Positions 23,816 through 35,220 of a stretch of 64,000 nucleotides of DNA are shown here, piece after piece; within the stretch, counting starts at the first letter, position 1; each line of letters starts with the position of its first letter. Made by a program: the position numbers and the translations under genes. The stretch spans positions 62,001 to 126,000 of the forward strand of contig JANSLP010000034.1 of the NCBI GenBank assembly GCA_029298735.1, read 5' to 3'. Under the pieces are notes generated by a model that was given only the letters and a program-made list of their open reading frames with translations, was not told the origin of the DNA and ran no database searches. The DNA comes from Ophiostoma sp. CBS 140.51. Taxonomy: Eukaryota > Ascomycota > Sordariomycetes > Ophiostomatales > Ophiostomataceae.

Positions 23816-26814
23816 CTACATCAGCAAATCGTTGACATGCCCTTGTTGCGGGTGGTACGCCGTCTGCGGTGCATACTGATTCACAAGGTAACCAGTGTTG
23901 CCTCCGTCACCACCGCCAAACGAGTCGGGCGCCACGACCGTCGGTTCCTGGATCCGCATCTGCGAAAAGTACGCATCGGCTTCATCGACGGCGGACTGCG
24001 GACTAGCCAGGCCGTTGTTGCCGTTGAATTGGCCGTTGGCGATACCATTGCCGTTTGCGGCCAAGCCAGGTTCGCGGCTGCGCAGGTCAATGTCGGACGG
24101 CTGGCCGCCGTGGCCGAGCATTGACAAACTCTTGTTGGTGTCGATATACAACAAGTCGGCAGCGGTGCCGGGTTGGCCGGGCTGGCCAGTCGGCTGCATT
24201 TGTTGTTGTTGAGCAAACATTTGCTGTTGCTGCTGCTGTTGAATGGCCGCCTGCTGCTGCTGCTGTTGGAGAAGCATCTGTTGTTGCTGCTGCTGGAGCT
24301 TCTGCTGCTGTTGCAAAAGTTGCTGTTGGCGCTGCTGCTGCTGCTGCTGTGATGGCGGCAGAGGTAACGAAGCATTGGCTGAGTGATTGAGTGGACGCTG
24401 CAGGGCGGGGGACTCGATGAGACGGCGTGGCCGTGCGGACCGGAATACGGTCTGAACGGGTTTGAGGTAGACGGTGGCGAGCGTGCCGACATTGAGACAC
24501 ATTTCTTCCAGGGTTTGGGGGTCAAGACGCTCCGACTCGGCCGTAATGGCGGGTTTCTCACCCATGATGATTGTCTTGGCGGCCTCAATGTCCGTGGACA
24601 GCAGGCGCCAGTACATGTAAGCACGATCACGCAAGTCCGGGTTGTCGGTCTCTTCGGTGGCCCACTTGAGCACACGGGGCACGAGTTCCTGGCCCTTGGT
24701 GGGCCGCTGAATAAAGAGCTTGACTGTGGCTGTGAGGAGGGCGAGCTGTACTTCGACGGGCTCTTCGGCAAACGAAAAGAGGAAATCTTCCAGCAGCACA
24801 TCGGCGTTCTCAATACGGCTGGCGTACTGGCCAATGACCCAGACCATGGCGGCTTTGGCCTCGGGCTCGTCGAGCGAGTCGAGGTTCTCGCACAACGTGC
24901 CGATAATGGACTCGTACTGGTTGGGGTACTTGCGGAAGATGTTGCGGATGACGACGGTGGCCTCCTGCACGATATAGGTGACCTTGGTGGCGACGAGGTC
25001 GAGCAGGACATTGATACAGCGGCGGGCGGCGGGCTCAATCTTGATGGCGAGTTTGCCAATGGCGCGGACGGCTTTGCGGACAAAGTGGACATCGATTTCG
25101 GTGGCGTACTCGCGCAGTTCGGTCAGGACCTCGTCAATGTTCTTTTCGCTGGCGAGCATAAAGATGAGCTCGAGCTTGGTGACTTTGACGTAGATGGGGT
25201 CGTTGTATTTGCAAAAGAAGACGCGGATGTCGTTGCGCAGGACCTCGGGCCGGCGCTGCAGGATGAGCAAAGCGTTCCGCAGCACGAGGTACTGGACCTC
25301 GGGACCCTTGGCCAGCAGGGTGACCAGCGGTGGTGACAGTTTCTTGCAGAGGGCGGTAATCTGCTTCTGGTCCGAAATGTAGTTCATCAGGTACAGGATG
25401 ACACGGATACAGGTAAGGACGACGGCTGAGTTGGAGTGTGACAGCCGCGGGGAGATACGCTCGGCCAGGAGGGCAGCTTCTGTTGATTCTTGTGGCGTGT
25501 AAGACATGAGGGCTTCGAGAATGTATGTCTGGCCCCATTCGGAGCAATCGGGCAGGATGGCGACCATTTTGGAGGCGTTGTGGTAGTCAATAGTGAGCTT
25601 GATGGCGTCGCTACGCTCCCAGATGTCCATCAGACCAGCCAACGCACTGGCCACGACGGTGGGGTTGTCGTCGCGGAGAAGGGAGTTGAGGCGGTCGATG
25701 AGGTCGGAGCCCTCGACCATGTGCTTGTCGTGGTCGTACAGCTTGGCAACGCAGTACGCTGCCGTCTTGCGGACATACGGGTCGGCGTCGCGGAGGAGGA
25801 CCTTGACGATGGGGACGGTGGCCTCGACAAACTCGCGCACATGGATGTAGGACATGGTGCGGAGCGCCAGGGCTCGTACGAGGGGGTTGCTGTTCTCCAT
25901 GTCGTTTTCGAGGACGGGTATGGCCTTGATGGCGATTTCGGGGCGCATTCTTGCGTAGTTGACGAGGAAGAGGAAGCACATTTTCTTGATCTCGATGCTC
26001 TGGATGTGCATGCAGGCAATAATGTCCGGGAAAAGGGCGACCATATCGTTGTTGCTCATGGTCATGTTGGCGACGATCTTCTTAAGGGCAATCTTCTTGG
26101 CGGCAAAGTTCTTGTCCTTCTTGCCGCCGCTGTTGAGCTCGAGGCGCAGCTCAGCGACTTTGCCCTGCATGGTTTGCGCGCGTGAGTAATAAGGCGGAGG
26201 AAGATATGCCATGAACATCTTGGCGACGGGGAGAGGGAACGCATGGGAGAGACGAGTGGAAAGAAGTGGTGGGAAGTATGGTGGGAAGTAGACGAGGCTG
26301 AAGAAGGGGAGAAGGTGGTGCGATGCGATGAGATGCGATGAGATGTGAAGCGTAGGTTACGGTCTTTGCTGGAGTATATGGAGCACACTTGTGCAGACAG
26401 AAAACGACATGTGAAGTGAAATATAGGACGACGACGATAAATCAAGGGCGGAGGTGGAGATGTGCACACCTATTGACAGCAGAGAGGGCGGCTGTCCGTT
26501 AGGCTCCGATATGTGATATGGGCGGCAAAACGAGACACCGAACCGGCGTCGCATCGCTGCATCACATGCTATGACGGAGGCGGATCGGACGACGAGGTGG
26601 GGAAGCACAAGGTAGAGGAGGGAGGGGAGGGGGAAGGGAAGGCTGTTGGTTCACAACTGTATTGATAGATAATGATAGAGAGAGGTATGCGATGTGGACA
26701 AAGGGAAGGGAAGGTGAAGAGGGGGTGGTGCAGATGGGATGCAGAGCTTTGACATAGAAGAATACATACTCGAGCGAACAGCTTGGAGTCACCTCCGCCC
26801 TGTGAACTGGACAT
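23816..26814 (-). CDS. APL1: AP-2 adaptor complex beta subunit (beta-adaptin)
   Basis: Large subunit of a heterotetrameric clathrin-adaptor-type complex in endocytosis. Two exons, complement(join(23816..26164, 26770..26814)), 797 aa. Exon 1 encodes MSSSQGGGDSKLFAR and joins in frame to GKVAELRLELNSGGKKDKN. The adaptin HEAT-repeat trunk spans residues ~16-600 (VANMTMSNNDMVALFPDI, DADPYVRKTAAYCVAKLYD, VFFCKYNDPIYVKVTKLEL). It ends LNVGTLATVYLKPVQTVFR, which resembles yeast Apl1 more than the AP-1 subunit Apl2. A glutamine-rich stretch (~residues 620-680) and a Gly/Asn-rich tail replace any C-terminal appendage, in line with fungal AP-2 beta lacking it. The intron is 605 bp, long for this genome. 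AP-1 beta is the alternative call. Confidence 0.88.
24190..24355 (-). repeat. Polyglutamine-coding CAG/CAA tract in beta-adaptin
   Basis: Imperfect CTG/TTG triplet repeats on the plus strand read as interrupted glutamine runs (with Leu, Arg, Ala, Met breaks) in the hinge-like tail of the AP-2 beta gene. Mixed CAG and CAA codons suggest an old or stabilised tract rather than a pure slippage array. Confidence 0.85.
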
Positions 26815-28306
26815 GACGACGGTTGTTGGTGGTCGACAAACGATAGATGTGCGACAAGATGGGGGTGGTGGTGTGTGTGAGCGTGGGATCGAAAGTGGTC
26901 TTGGGACCTTTGTGGCTAGACTCGGTTTTGCTTCTGCGCGCTCAGAAACAGAGTAGTGTCGAGACTTTCGTTATCTCTGGAGGGCCAAGATTTTTTTCTG
27001 GGTTCGATTTGCGACTTGGGGCCTCGTGAGCACAAACAGGGCCGCAAGTTGGTGGGCGGGAAGGGCAGAAGCCGTGAACCAAAAAGAAAAGAGGGGAACG
27101 GCCGACCCAAGTTGGACGTCAGGAGGTAAAGCTCGAAAGTGCGGAGAGTGCAGCCAAAGGGTGCAATGGGCTGGTTATTCTGCAACCGGTGGGATTTCTC
27201 GATCGGCGGTTGGTCGAACGGCGGGAGGTGCTATTTCGAGAACTGAGGAGGGGGTCGAAATCCACGAAGGGAGAGAAAAAGGTCGACAAAGGGACGGCGA
27301 GGTTAAACTGGCAGCGGTTAGCTTCTGGGGATTATTGAAGAGAGAGGGGAAGGGTGCCGGGAATGCAGCATGCAGCATGTCGCAATGGGGCCTGCGAATG
27401 CGAATGGCAACGACGACGACATGCGCTCAGGGAGCAGACAGCTCAGAAAACAAGGAGAAAAACTGAGGTCTGCAGACCCTGAAAGCAAGCGAGCGTGTTC
27501 GATCGAGGAGACCATGGCGCAAAACGGCTTTGCGGCAACGGCACTGACGCAAGCGAAGCCGGAGAGCAGCATGGTCCTGGCCAATCCATCTCCATGTATG
27601 GCCGCAGGTGTGCAGGGTAGCGTGTGTGCTCCGAACTCACCCTGAGTACTTAGAAGAGGTCCGGAGTCGAAGTGGAGGATTCGGTAGAGGTCGAGGACAG
27701 GTGCATTGATCTCGGGCCAAGGAGAACCGGCAGGCGCGGTGTGCGTCGAAGACAGCGGTGTCAGGGGATGCTGTTGCTGATGGCGCGTCCGTTGGGAGAG
27801 GGGTGTTGCGGGCGTTGCAAGTCGCGGTGTGCTCGTGGTGTTGACGCCTGGTGATGGCTTGCCGTTGGATCGTTGAAGAAAGTCTGGGCAACCGATGCAC
27901 AGGGGCAGAATGTCGTCGTCGTCGGCAAAGGGAAGGCGGTCGCCCCGTTCTTTCCCTATTCCAACTATTTTTGATTTGATTTTAGTATTTAATATTAATT
28001 ACTCTTGCTCCGTTTTAAAATTCCCAGTCGTTTGCTGATGCCCCTTTTGCCACGCCACAACGGGAAGGGGCGGTAAGGAGTGGGGCACTCCTCGACTGCT
28101 GTTTGGGGCCACACCTGCTTACTTATTTCAGGGGGTTTTGGGCCATTTTGGCGCGTAAACGACCATGCAGGAAGAGCAGCTTACTGAAAAGTGGAGCCTG
28201 TCCAAAGCAGCCTCGCAATCGAAACGACACGCTTCTTCCAACCTCCAAGCTTCAAGCTTTCAGCATCGCCCACGACGACGTCCCCCACCACCACCACAAC
28301 AAAACA
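26815..28306. other. Divergent promoter region, no gene seen
   Basis: 1.5 kb between beta-adaptin and EMC4 start codons. Open frames are short and overlap each other. An AT-rich block lies at about 27955-28022. No domain or splice-consistent gene is recognised. Confidence 0.55.
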
Positions 28307-28955
28307 ATGTCCGAACTCGCCGCATCAAGAATAGCGCGCCCGCAATGGGTTGCCGACCTCCAGTCGCCGCCCGTGCCGCGCGCCAAGTCCAACATTGCCG
28401 ACCCTCCTGGCTTCCCCTCGCAAGCTGTGGCATCAAACAAGGTAAGTCTTTGGCGGCGATACAGTATCTCGAAACTCCCTATGTGACACATGTTGACGTT
28501 ACGTACGACAGAAACGCGACGCGAAAGACACCAAGGCTGCCTCGGTCGCCGCCGCTAAGAAGCAACAGACCCCCGAAGAGATGGACACCCTGAAGGTCAA
28601 AAAGGCCTGGGAGGTCGCCCTCGGCCCCATCAAGCAACTGCCCATGACCGCCATCATGATGTACATGTCCGGCAACTCGCTGCAGATCTTTAGCATCATG
28701 ATGGTTTTCATGGCCTTCAAGAACCCCATCATGGGCATCCTGACCACCCAACAAACCTTTGAGCGCTTCGAGACCCCCGGGAACCGTGGCCAGATTCTGC
28801 AGGTGAAGCTGGCGTTTGTGGCCATGCAAATTATCGCGCTGGCGCTGGGCGTGTGGAAGATTAATGGGATGGGACTGCTGCCGACAACACGGTCGGACTG
28901 GCTGGCGTGGGAGGTGCCGCACTTTACCGAAGAGGTGGCCGTTCCGGCGCTATAA
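28307..28955 (+). CDS. EMC4: ER membrane protein complex subunit 4 (EMC4)
   Basis: Subunit of the EMC insertase, which places tail-anchored and multipass proteins into the ER membrane. Two exons, join(28307..28441, 28512..28955), 192 aa, the normal size for the family. The N-terminus is polar and cytosolic (residues 1-85), with the DUF1077 core KAWEVALGPIKQLPMTAIMM. Two hydrophobic segments follow, ~90-123 (MYMSGNSLQIFSIMMVFMAF) and ~143-162 (KLAFVAMQIIALALGVWKI), then the conserved NGMGLLPTTRSDWLAW. The ATG at 28307 is the first in frame and exon joining is exact. Confidence 0.95.
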
Positions 28956-29411
28956 AACGGACTGTTCTACTCGCTGTTTACAAACCAGAAAACCTTGTCG
29001 TTACGGGCTGCGAGCCTTTTGTTCACGACCCAACGTTTTTATCTTTTTACCCCATTGCGTAATCAACTGTATATATACATGTTACAAAAACACGAGTTTG
29101 GCTAAAGCGTCGTCAAATAGAATCCCGTTTTTGATCGACTTTCTGTGTAACGATGACGGGACTGGATCACAATGCAGCCTGATGTTGTACGAGCAAATCA
29201 GGATACAAGACAAGGCTACTCGAGTTATACGTATATAGATGTAAAGAGGCCGTAGCTATGAAATGCAGAAACGCGATAAGAAATACAAAAGTAATCATAT
29301 ATATCCTCCAAAATCCCCCGAAGATACTTATCAATAAGCATGCAAAAAAAAAACCATCACCTTCTTGTTGAGGATGGCTAATATCCTCAGTTTAGTCGCC
29401 GACTATACCCA
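28956..29411. other. Convergent 3' spacer
   Basis: 456 bp, AT-rich in part (29230-29360), between the 3' ends of EMC4 and the 185-aa protein gene. No gene is seen. Confidence 0.5.
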
Positions 29412-30164
29412 TTAGAGGGGAGCCCCCATGAAAGCAGCCGACCACGGCATCTCAGCCGGATCCTCACTTAGCATCCGGAGGATAGAGTAGGGCAGTCCGC
29501 CACCGTTAGTATGCTGAGCGATACCACCGATGCCAGGCAAAGTAGGAACTGGGGCCGGGACTGGGGTCGGAACTGGAGCTAAGGTCAGGACAGGAGTCGG
29601 GACAACAGGAGTTGGGACAACAGGAGTTGGGGCAGCAGGAGTTGGGGCAGCAGGAGTTGGGCTGACGGCATCTTCGGTGATGGAGAAGAGAGACGTAGCC
29701 ACAGTCGACCCAGAGACGACTGAGCCGAACGAGGAGGCCGATGTGCCCGACGAATCCGCGTATGGGGATCTGACGTTCTGTATTGTAGATTATCAGTACC
29801 GCGGTTACAATAAAAGTGTAAGCGGTATGGACGCACCTCGAAGATGACCAGATCCGACACTTCGTCGAAAAATTCCGGGACGGTGGATAGCCAGTTGGGA
29901 CGATCAAATAGCCAAGTCGAGAACTGTTCGCCAGTTCCAGTGACCAGGCTAGCACCAATGCCGCCGTGCCCTGGATGGAGATTTAGTCAAACGTCCAAGT
30001 GAGAGATAAGGACATCAAGGGTCAGAACACACCTGGTAGGCCACGGTTTCCGGTGTGGGAGATAGTATGCGGGGTGTTCTAGATAATGCGATCTCGTGTC
30101 AGTATTGCTGTGGCATCAAAGCGTTAATAGAGGGACAGAGATGATGTTGCACCTGCAGAGACAT
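29412..30164 (-). CDS. Conserved-looking 185-aa protein of unknown family, PT-repeat
   Basis: Four exons, complement(join(29412..29777, 29837..29970, 30033..30078, 30153..30164)), 185 aa. I do not recognise the family. Exon 1 codes only MSLQ with a weak donor GTGCAA; the other donors are GTGTGT and GTGCGT. The joined frame reads NTPHTISHTGNRGLP, GHGGIGASLVTGTGEQ, FSTWLFDRPNWLSTVPEFFD and EVSDLVIFENVRSPYADS. A Pro-Thr-Ala/Val repeat (PTPAA/PTPVV) encoded by a 15-bp tandem array follows, then GGGLPYSILRMLSEDPAEMPWSAAFMGAPL. The ordered blocks before and after the repeat look selected as protein. There is no signal peptide or membrane segment. Start and first exon are the least certain part. A function is not assignable. 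Confidence 0.65.
29591..29665 (-). repeat. 15-bp tandem repeat, five units
   Basis: Five copies of a caggagttgggacaa-like 15-mer in register, at 29591-29605, 29606-29620, 29621-29635, 29636-29650 and 29651-29665. On the minus strand they encode Pro-Thr-Pro-x-x pentapeptides. Because the unit is a multiple of three, copy number can change without shifting the frame. Confidence 0.9.
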
Positions 30165-33100
30165 GCTGAAGTTGCCTGTGGTCAGGTGGTATTTTGGCAA
30201 GGTTTTGGCACAAAGCAAAAGGGCAGAACTGGGACCGGGTATATGCTGTATCGAAGAGAGGAAATGTATGGAGGGGATAGAGAATGCTAAAAGAAGAGAA
30301 AAGAAAAGAGTCATCGTCCGGAGGGCACATGGCCTCATTTTATACTCGTTTCTGGATGACGAGACTGACCACTTGCATTGATTGATGGGTGGTGAGGCAA
30401 GGTGGTGAAGAATAAAATAAATCACAATAAGAAGATAAAATACAATTGACAGCCTGGATCTTTGGAAATAAATGGAAACATCGTGACAAAATAGGGCTCG
30501 CAGTTGCGCGTGGCTCACGGCGACGATACAACCAATGAAATATGTATCAACGAAGAAAAAGGCACTTTCGAGCCCAGTGGCATCTCAACTGGAGTAGTGT
30601 TTTTGTCTTGGGGTGGAAGGGCGTGTGATGAAAGGGCGTGCATTTCAAGGACGCGATGCACAAAGTATTTGAAGCAAGGCATATGAGATGCAGGGAGCTC
30701 CGACCGGATGGTTTACACAGGGCTGACTGCATGTCAATAGTCTAGAGATCGTCAGCCGAGGTGCGCCAACGCCTACCAAGAGAAATTCTTCTCTGGGTGT
30801 GAGACGGGGAGGATGTGAATAGGAGATACGCCTTTCCCACTAGTTGACCTGGATTTTTGGCGACGGCCCTTGCAGAAAGAAAAGGGACGAGAAACAGGGG
30901 AAAAAATAACGGCTTCCGGGGAGCGGTGTGTTCATTCCCCGACGGGATGGCAGTGACAAAGACCACCCAAAAATCAAGGGCGTGAAAGGCGTGCAGAGAA
31001 ACCTGCACTCCCGGCACAGACCGTCGGGTGCAAGCTGAGGTGTGATGCAGAAACATTCGGTTGCGGAAGGAGGATCGTATACACCGTAGGAGCAGAGAGA
31101 GCTGCAAAGATAAGGCTTAACGGCTCAACGCAACTTTACAGCATGGCAGATGCGTGAAGCGGCAGAACCAAAATGAAAACACGGATGTGGAAGGTAAATT
31201 GCTTACAGGTTTACACACATGGCCTTGCCATTTTATTTTTTTCAAAATAACTGAGATAACCGGGCCGCTCTTGGGAGGGCTTCCGGGACTATGCATGCAG
31301 CCCTTTCACCAAGTTACTGGCCGGAAGACATCCCGGTCCAAGCCACACAAGCCATTCTCGTGGGGGAAGGGGCTAGGAGGGAGGAGGGGTGGATGGACGA
31401 AGCCGCGTCGACGATGGCGGGACGACGGTTAATGCTGGGCAGAAAAACAAGGACAAGGGCACAGAAGGAAAAAAGAACAAAAAGAGAGGGTGAAGGAAGT
31501 CGAAGATTGTAACCATGCCCTAATGACGGGACACTTGACGGGACGCGCCTGGGAGGACTCTTGATGCTGGGGCCAGGTTACTATCTGCACGCCCTCTGGT
31601 ACTGGTTCAACTGTCTTTCAGTGGTCAGTAGGCCGATGCTGCGAAAGTGCATTTTTTTGGTCTTCAAAACCTTCCATGTACAGGTACACAATTTTTCCTC
31701 GAAGCCCCCCACCAAAGCGTGGATGGCCTCTTAATCAACGGAAATGCACGGTTGGCGTTCCGGAGGTTGGATGTTTCCCTCCTTATTTTTGTACCTTCAT
31801 CTCGCAGTCACGGCAGGCAGATGAAAAGTTAAGGGGGAATGGGGAATGAAGGATAAGAGGGTGTAGTGCAATTTTGTGCTTTGCCCTTGTGTTTTTGCAA
31901 CGATAATCAAAGACAAGAAAGTTCACTGGCCTCACTTACAGGGGTATTTCGATATAAACAAAAAAGTGGAACCGCGCCTTACAAGGACTATATTGACAGG
32001 TAGAAAAAGGGGAAAAGAAGCAAAATAAGACACAACCCTTTGTATTCACGAGCGTGAAATGAGAAGGGACGGGCCGCTTGGGGCTGGTTTGGGCGTTTGA
32101 GACGCGGGAATAAGGAAACAAGGAAACGAAAGGAACGGTGGTGGGTTGGGAGATAAACATGTCGAGGAAACAAGGAGGCTGAGAACAAAGGAGAAAGTGA
32201 ACCTCGATCCTACGGGAAGTGTCTCCGCGCTTTCCAGACACCCTTTCCATTCTCATGATGGGAATTTGAGAGGTGAATGAGGCAGAACACAACCGGCGCG
32301 TCGGGAAAAAAGTTTGCATATTTTTTGGCCCCCATTTTCGGGGATGGGCGGCGCTGAGGTCCATTCGCCTTTTTTCATGTATGCCAGGTGGCCTCCGGCG
32401 GCCTCAAAAGTTAGCCCTGCGTATGCAAGACGACACACTGGGAGCAATACAAAGTGTTCGGCTTGGCGCAGAATTTTCTTCTTTCCGTTTCCTCGTTCCC
32501 CCTTTGTCGTTGACAGGCTGGCCGTCGTTGCCGCGTGCACTATCTTGACGTATACAAAACTACTGACCGCATCTTTTCACCCCTAATTTTCTTTGCTAAT
32601 CACAAAAGGACGGCAGAAAAAGCTTGGACGAAATCATTTATTGCGGATGTGTACTCCTGTTTCTGATCTCGCATAGTTGCGCGAAATGTGCTCGAAATTA
32701 TGAGAGAACCTGCAAGTACGACTTGGACCATGTTGCGTGCTTGCAGACACCAGCCTCCTTGAGCGCTCGCTGCCCACAAAACTTGAATTTGACAACGCAT
32801 CCGCTGCACGCTCCAACTTCCTGTTTTGTTCAGATGCAAAAGATGAACAAAGAAATTCGGAAATAATATTGCAATGTATAAAACGCCTGCTATTTGCACT
32901 TTCCCTTATTCTTTTCCGTCCACGTGGATGTATTATGTTGACGGATGCTTCCGATTTGACAGGACGGCAGAGGATTGCCCATTTTGGTTTGCCCTTGTGC
33001 CTGCTGTCTGGTTTCCTTCCTCGGAATATTTGTTCCTTGTTCAGATTATGGTTTCAAACTTTTCTTTTTCCCGGTTCGCGTTTTCTTTGAGGCGTTTTCT

Positions 33101-33225
33101 TTTGAGTCGCCTTTCTTTGTCCCGACCTGTCATTTGTTTTATCTCTCTTTGGATATCTTTTATGACGAGTCCCTTGCCAGTACACCGGTCCTGCGCCACA
33201 CAAAATTTGCGCCCTTTCCTGCGCC
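30165..33225. other. Intergenic region, no gene supported
   Basis: 3.1 kb upstream of the 185-aa gene and downstream of the MFS gene. There are purine-rich (31370-31510) and T-rich (33030-33170) stretches. Open frames of up to ~140 codons overlap on both strands and show no domain or conserved-looking blocks. Confidence 0.5.
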
Positions 33226-35220
33226 CTACGTCTCCTTTGAGACGCTTTCTTGCACGTTGGTGGATTTTGTTGCTTTTGTACCATCGACGGTACGCTCCGT
33301 AGCATTCCCGTTTACCACCGCCAGCAGCTCGACTGTCGTGGTGCATGGCACTGGCGCACCCGCTGATGCTACACTGCGATCAACCACGGGTTGACCGAGC
33401 CCTTCACCCACCGGGGAGAAGTCTTGCTTTTCGGATTCGTTGGACTGATTTCCAGCAGGTGGGCCGGTGTGCGCGTCGCTCTCTTCATGCTCCTCCTCTT
33501 GTTCACGTGCTGCTGCCTCACGTTCTGCCTGCCGCTCCCGCTCTTGCTCCTCTTCCTCCCTTTGTGCCTTCTTCTTGGCCAGGCGCAACCTGCGCTCTTC
33601 ACGCCAGCGGGGGCCAAACCGCAGCACCAAGAACATGGTAGGCGACGTTACCACGAGCAGCAGCGCCCAAAAGGTAAAGTTCCAGCCGCGGCCCAGGCGC
33701 TCAATCATGGCTTCGATGAAGGCCATGACACCCGCACCTAACAGGCAGCGCACAAGGTTGACGGCGGCCACAGCGGTGGCGGGTGCTTGTGGATACAGGT
33801 CCATGATGAGTGTGTTGAGGATGCTGAAGGAGCCGACAACGGTGAGGCCGACCAAGAACAACAGCACAAGGGGTACGGCTAGCGGCAGGCGGTACTCGAG
33901 AACCCAGCCATAGGCAATGACGGTGCAGACGCCAATGACCACCATGGGCGCCATAGGGTACAGCCGGGCCTTTTCGATGGGGAACTTGGACAAGTCGTCA
34001 CCGCGGCGGTAGTCAATGGTAAAACCAATGCGACGGGCAGTGCGGCGGTAGTTCCAGTCGAGTAGGTGGCCCTGTAGGATGGAGGCCGTGCAGCAGCCGA
34101 CGCCATACGGCAGGTAGCAGAGACCGATTTGCAGTTCATTGAGATGGTAAATGTCGGAGAAGACGGTCGAAAGTGTGGCAACAATCATGATGAAAACGAC
34201 GTAAAGGGTGGCTGCATAGGCCAAAATGAGAGACAGATCCTTTTCAAAGACCACACTGAGTGTGCGCAGCGGGTTTGGGAAGTGGATCTTGGTTTTGGGA
34301 GGCTGTGGTCGCTCAGACAGCGGCAAGGGGTGCCGTTTTTGGTGGATGTAGTCGAGCAGGGTCATGTTAATCCAGCGTGGCGGGATGGATCCATTGCCTA
34401 CAACATTGCGGGCCGTCTCGGGCACGGACAGGGTGTAGGGGACCAACAGGCATGCTGACACAATGCAGCAGAACCAAAAGATGGACCGCCATCCCAGGTA
34501 CTGCGCCAAGATACCACCAAGTACGGGGCTTAGTGCGGGACCGATGTTGATACCGGCACCCACGATGCCCATGTACTTGCCACGCTCGGCGCTGACGGCG
34601 ACATCAGCCACCACGGCATAGCCCAAAGCCAATGTACCGCTGCTGCCACCGCTCTGAAGCATACGTAGGACTAGAAGAGCAGCATAGTTGTTTTGCAGTG
34701 CAAGACCAATGTTGACGACCAGGTAAATAGACATGGCAATGATAAAAGCCGGTCGGCGGCCGGCCATATCGCCAAAGTCACCGAAAAGTGTTGGTGCAAT
34801 ACCCTGCAAAATCATGTATGTCGTGAGCGTCAAGTTGATGAGACCGACAGAGACACCGAGATCCTCGGCAATAGGTGTGAGGGCAGGGAAGTAGATGTTG
34901 GCGGTCATGGGTGAGATGAAGCTCGTGAAAGTGACCATGACGACGATGTAGCGCTTCATGCCGTCGGAGAAGACGCTGTACGGCGGTCCACTGACCACTC
35001 GACTAAGTTGCTCAGGGTCGTCGGGGTTGGCGACATCGTTTGTTATGGTTCCGTTTTCGTCGGTGTGGCTGCTGTTGTCGTCGTCGATATGGATGTTCGG
35101 GTCGTTGGAAGAAGAGGCGGTCGCCGTGCCAAGAAGAGGCGGCGGCGGTCCAACGTCGAGTTGGCCGGCCGCTACATCGTGGCTGGTGATTGCATCTCTG
35201 GACGGTTCGGGACAGCTCAT
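33226..35220 (-). CDS. MFS transporter, DHA1 (drug:H+ antiporter, Qdr-like) family
   Basis: Single exon, 664 aa from the ATG at 35220 (the frame continues upstream only to a TTG). A ~85-residue hydrophilic N-terminus precedes 12 predicted membrane segments, beginning YIVVMVTFTSFISPMTANIY. MFS motif A after TM2 reads GDFGDMAGRRPAF. The antiporter-type motif C region has GAGINIGPALSPVLGG. TM10-11 carry NTLIMDLYPQAPATAVAA, typical of Qdr/Aqr/Dtr-like exporters at the plasma membrane. After TM12 there is a long cytosolic tail (~110 aa) with a Glu/Arg-rich helix of coiled-coil character (KKKAQREEEEQERERQAER), longer than usual for this family. The substrate cannot be read from the sequence. Confidence 0.92.
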   Translation of the reverse strand: MSCPEPSRDAITSHDVAAGQLDVGPPPPLLGTATASSSNDPNIHIDDDNSSHTDENGTITNDVANPDDPEQLSRVVSGPPYSVFSDGMKRYIVVMVTFTSFISPMTANIYFPALTPIAEDLGVSVGLINLTLTTYMILQGIAPTLFGDFGDMAGRRPAFIIAMSIYLVVNIGLALQNNYAALLVLRMLQSGGSSGTLALGYAVVADVAVSAERGKYMGIVGAGINIGPALSPVLGGILAQYLGWRSIFWFCCIVSACLLVPYTLSVPETARNVVGNGSIPPRWINMTLLDYIHQKRHPLPLSERPQPPKTKIHFPNPLRTLSVVFEKDLSLILAYAATLYVVFIMIVATLSTVFSDIYHLNELQIGLCYLPYGVGCCTASILQGHLLDWNYRRTARRIGFTIDYRRGDDLSKFPIEKARLYPMAPMVVIGVCTVIAYGWVLEYRLPLAVPLVLLFLVGLTVVGSFSILNTLIMDLYPQAPATAVAAVNLVRCLLGAGVMAFIEAMIERLGRGWNFTFWALLLVVTSPTMFLVLRFGPRWREERRLRLAKKKAQREEEEQERERQAEREAAAREQEEEHEESDAHTGPPAGNQSNESEKQDFSPVGEGLGQPVVDRSVASAGAPVPCTTTVELLAVVNGNATERTVDGTKATKSTNVQESVSKET

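Noticed and set aside
24383..25336. 317-codon frame antisense to beta-adaptin
   Set aside because: Acidic Gly/Val/Asp-rich translation typical of the reverse complement of a biased coding region.
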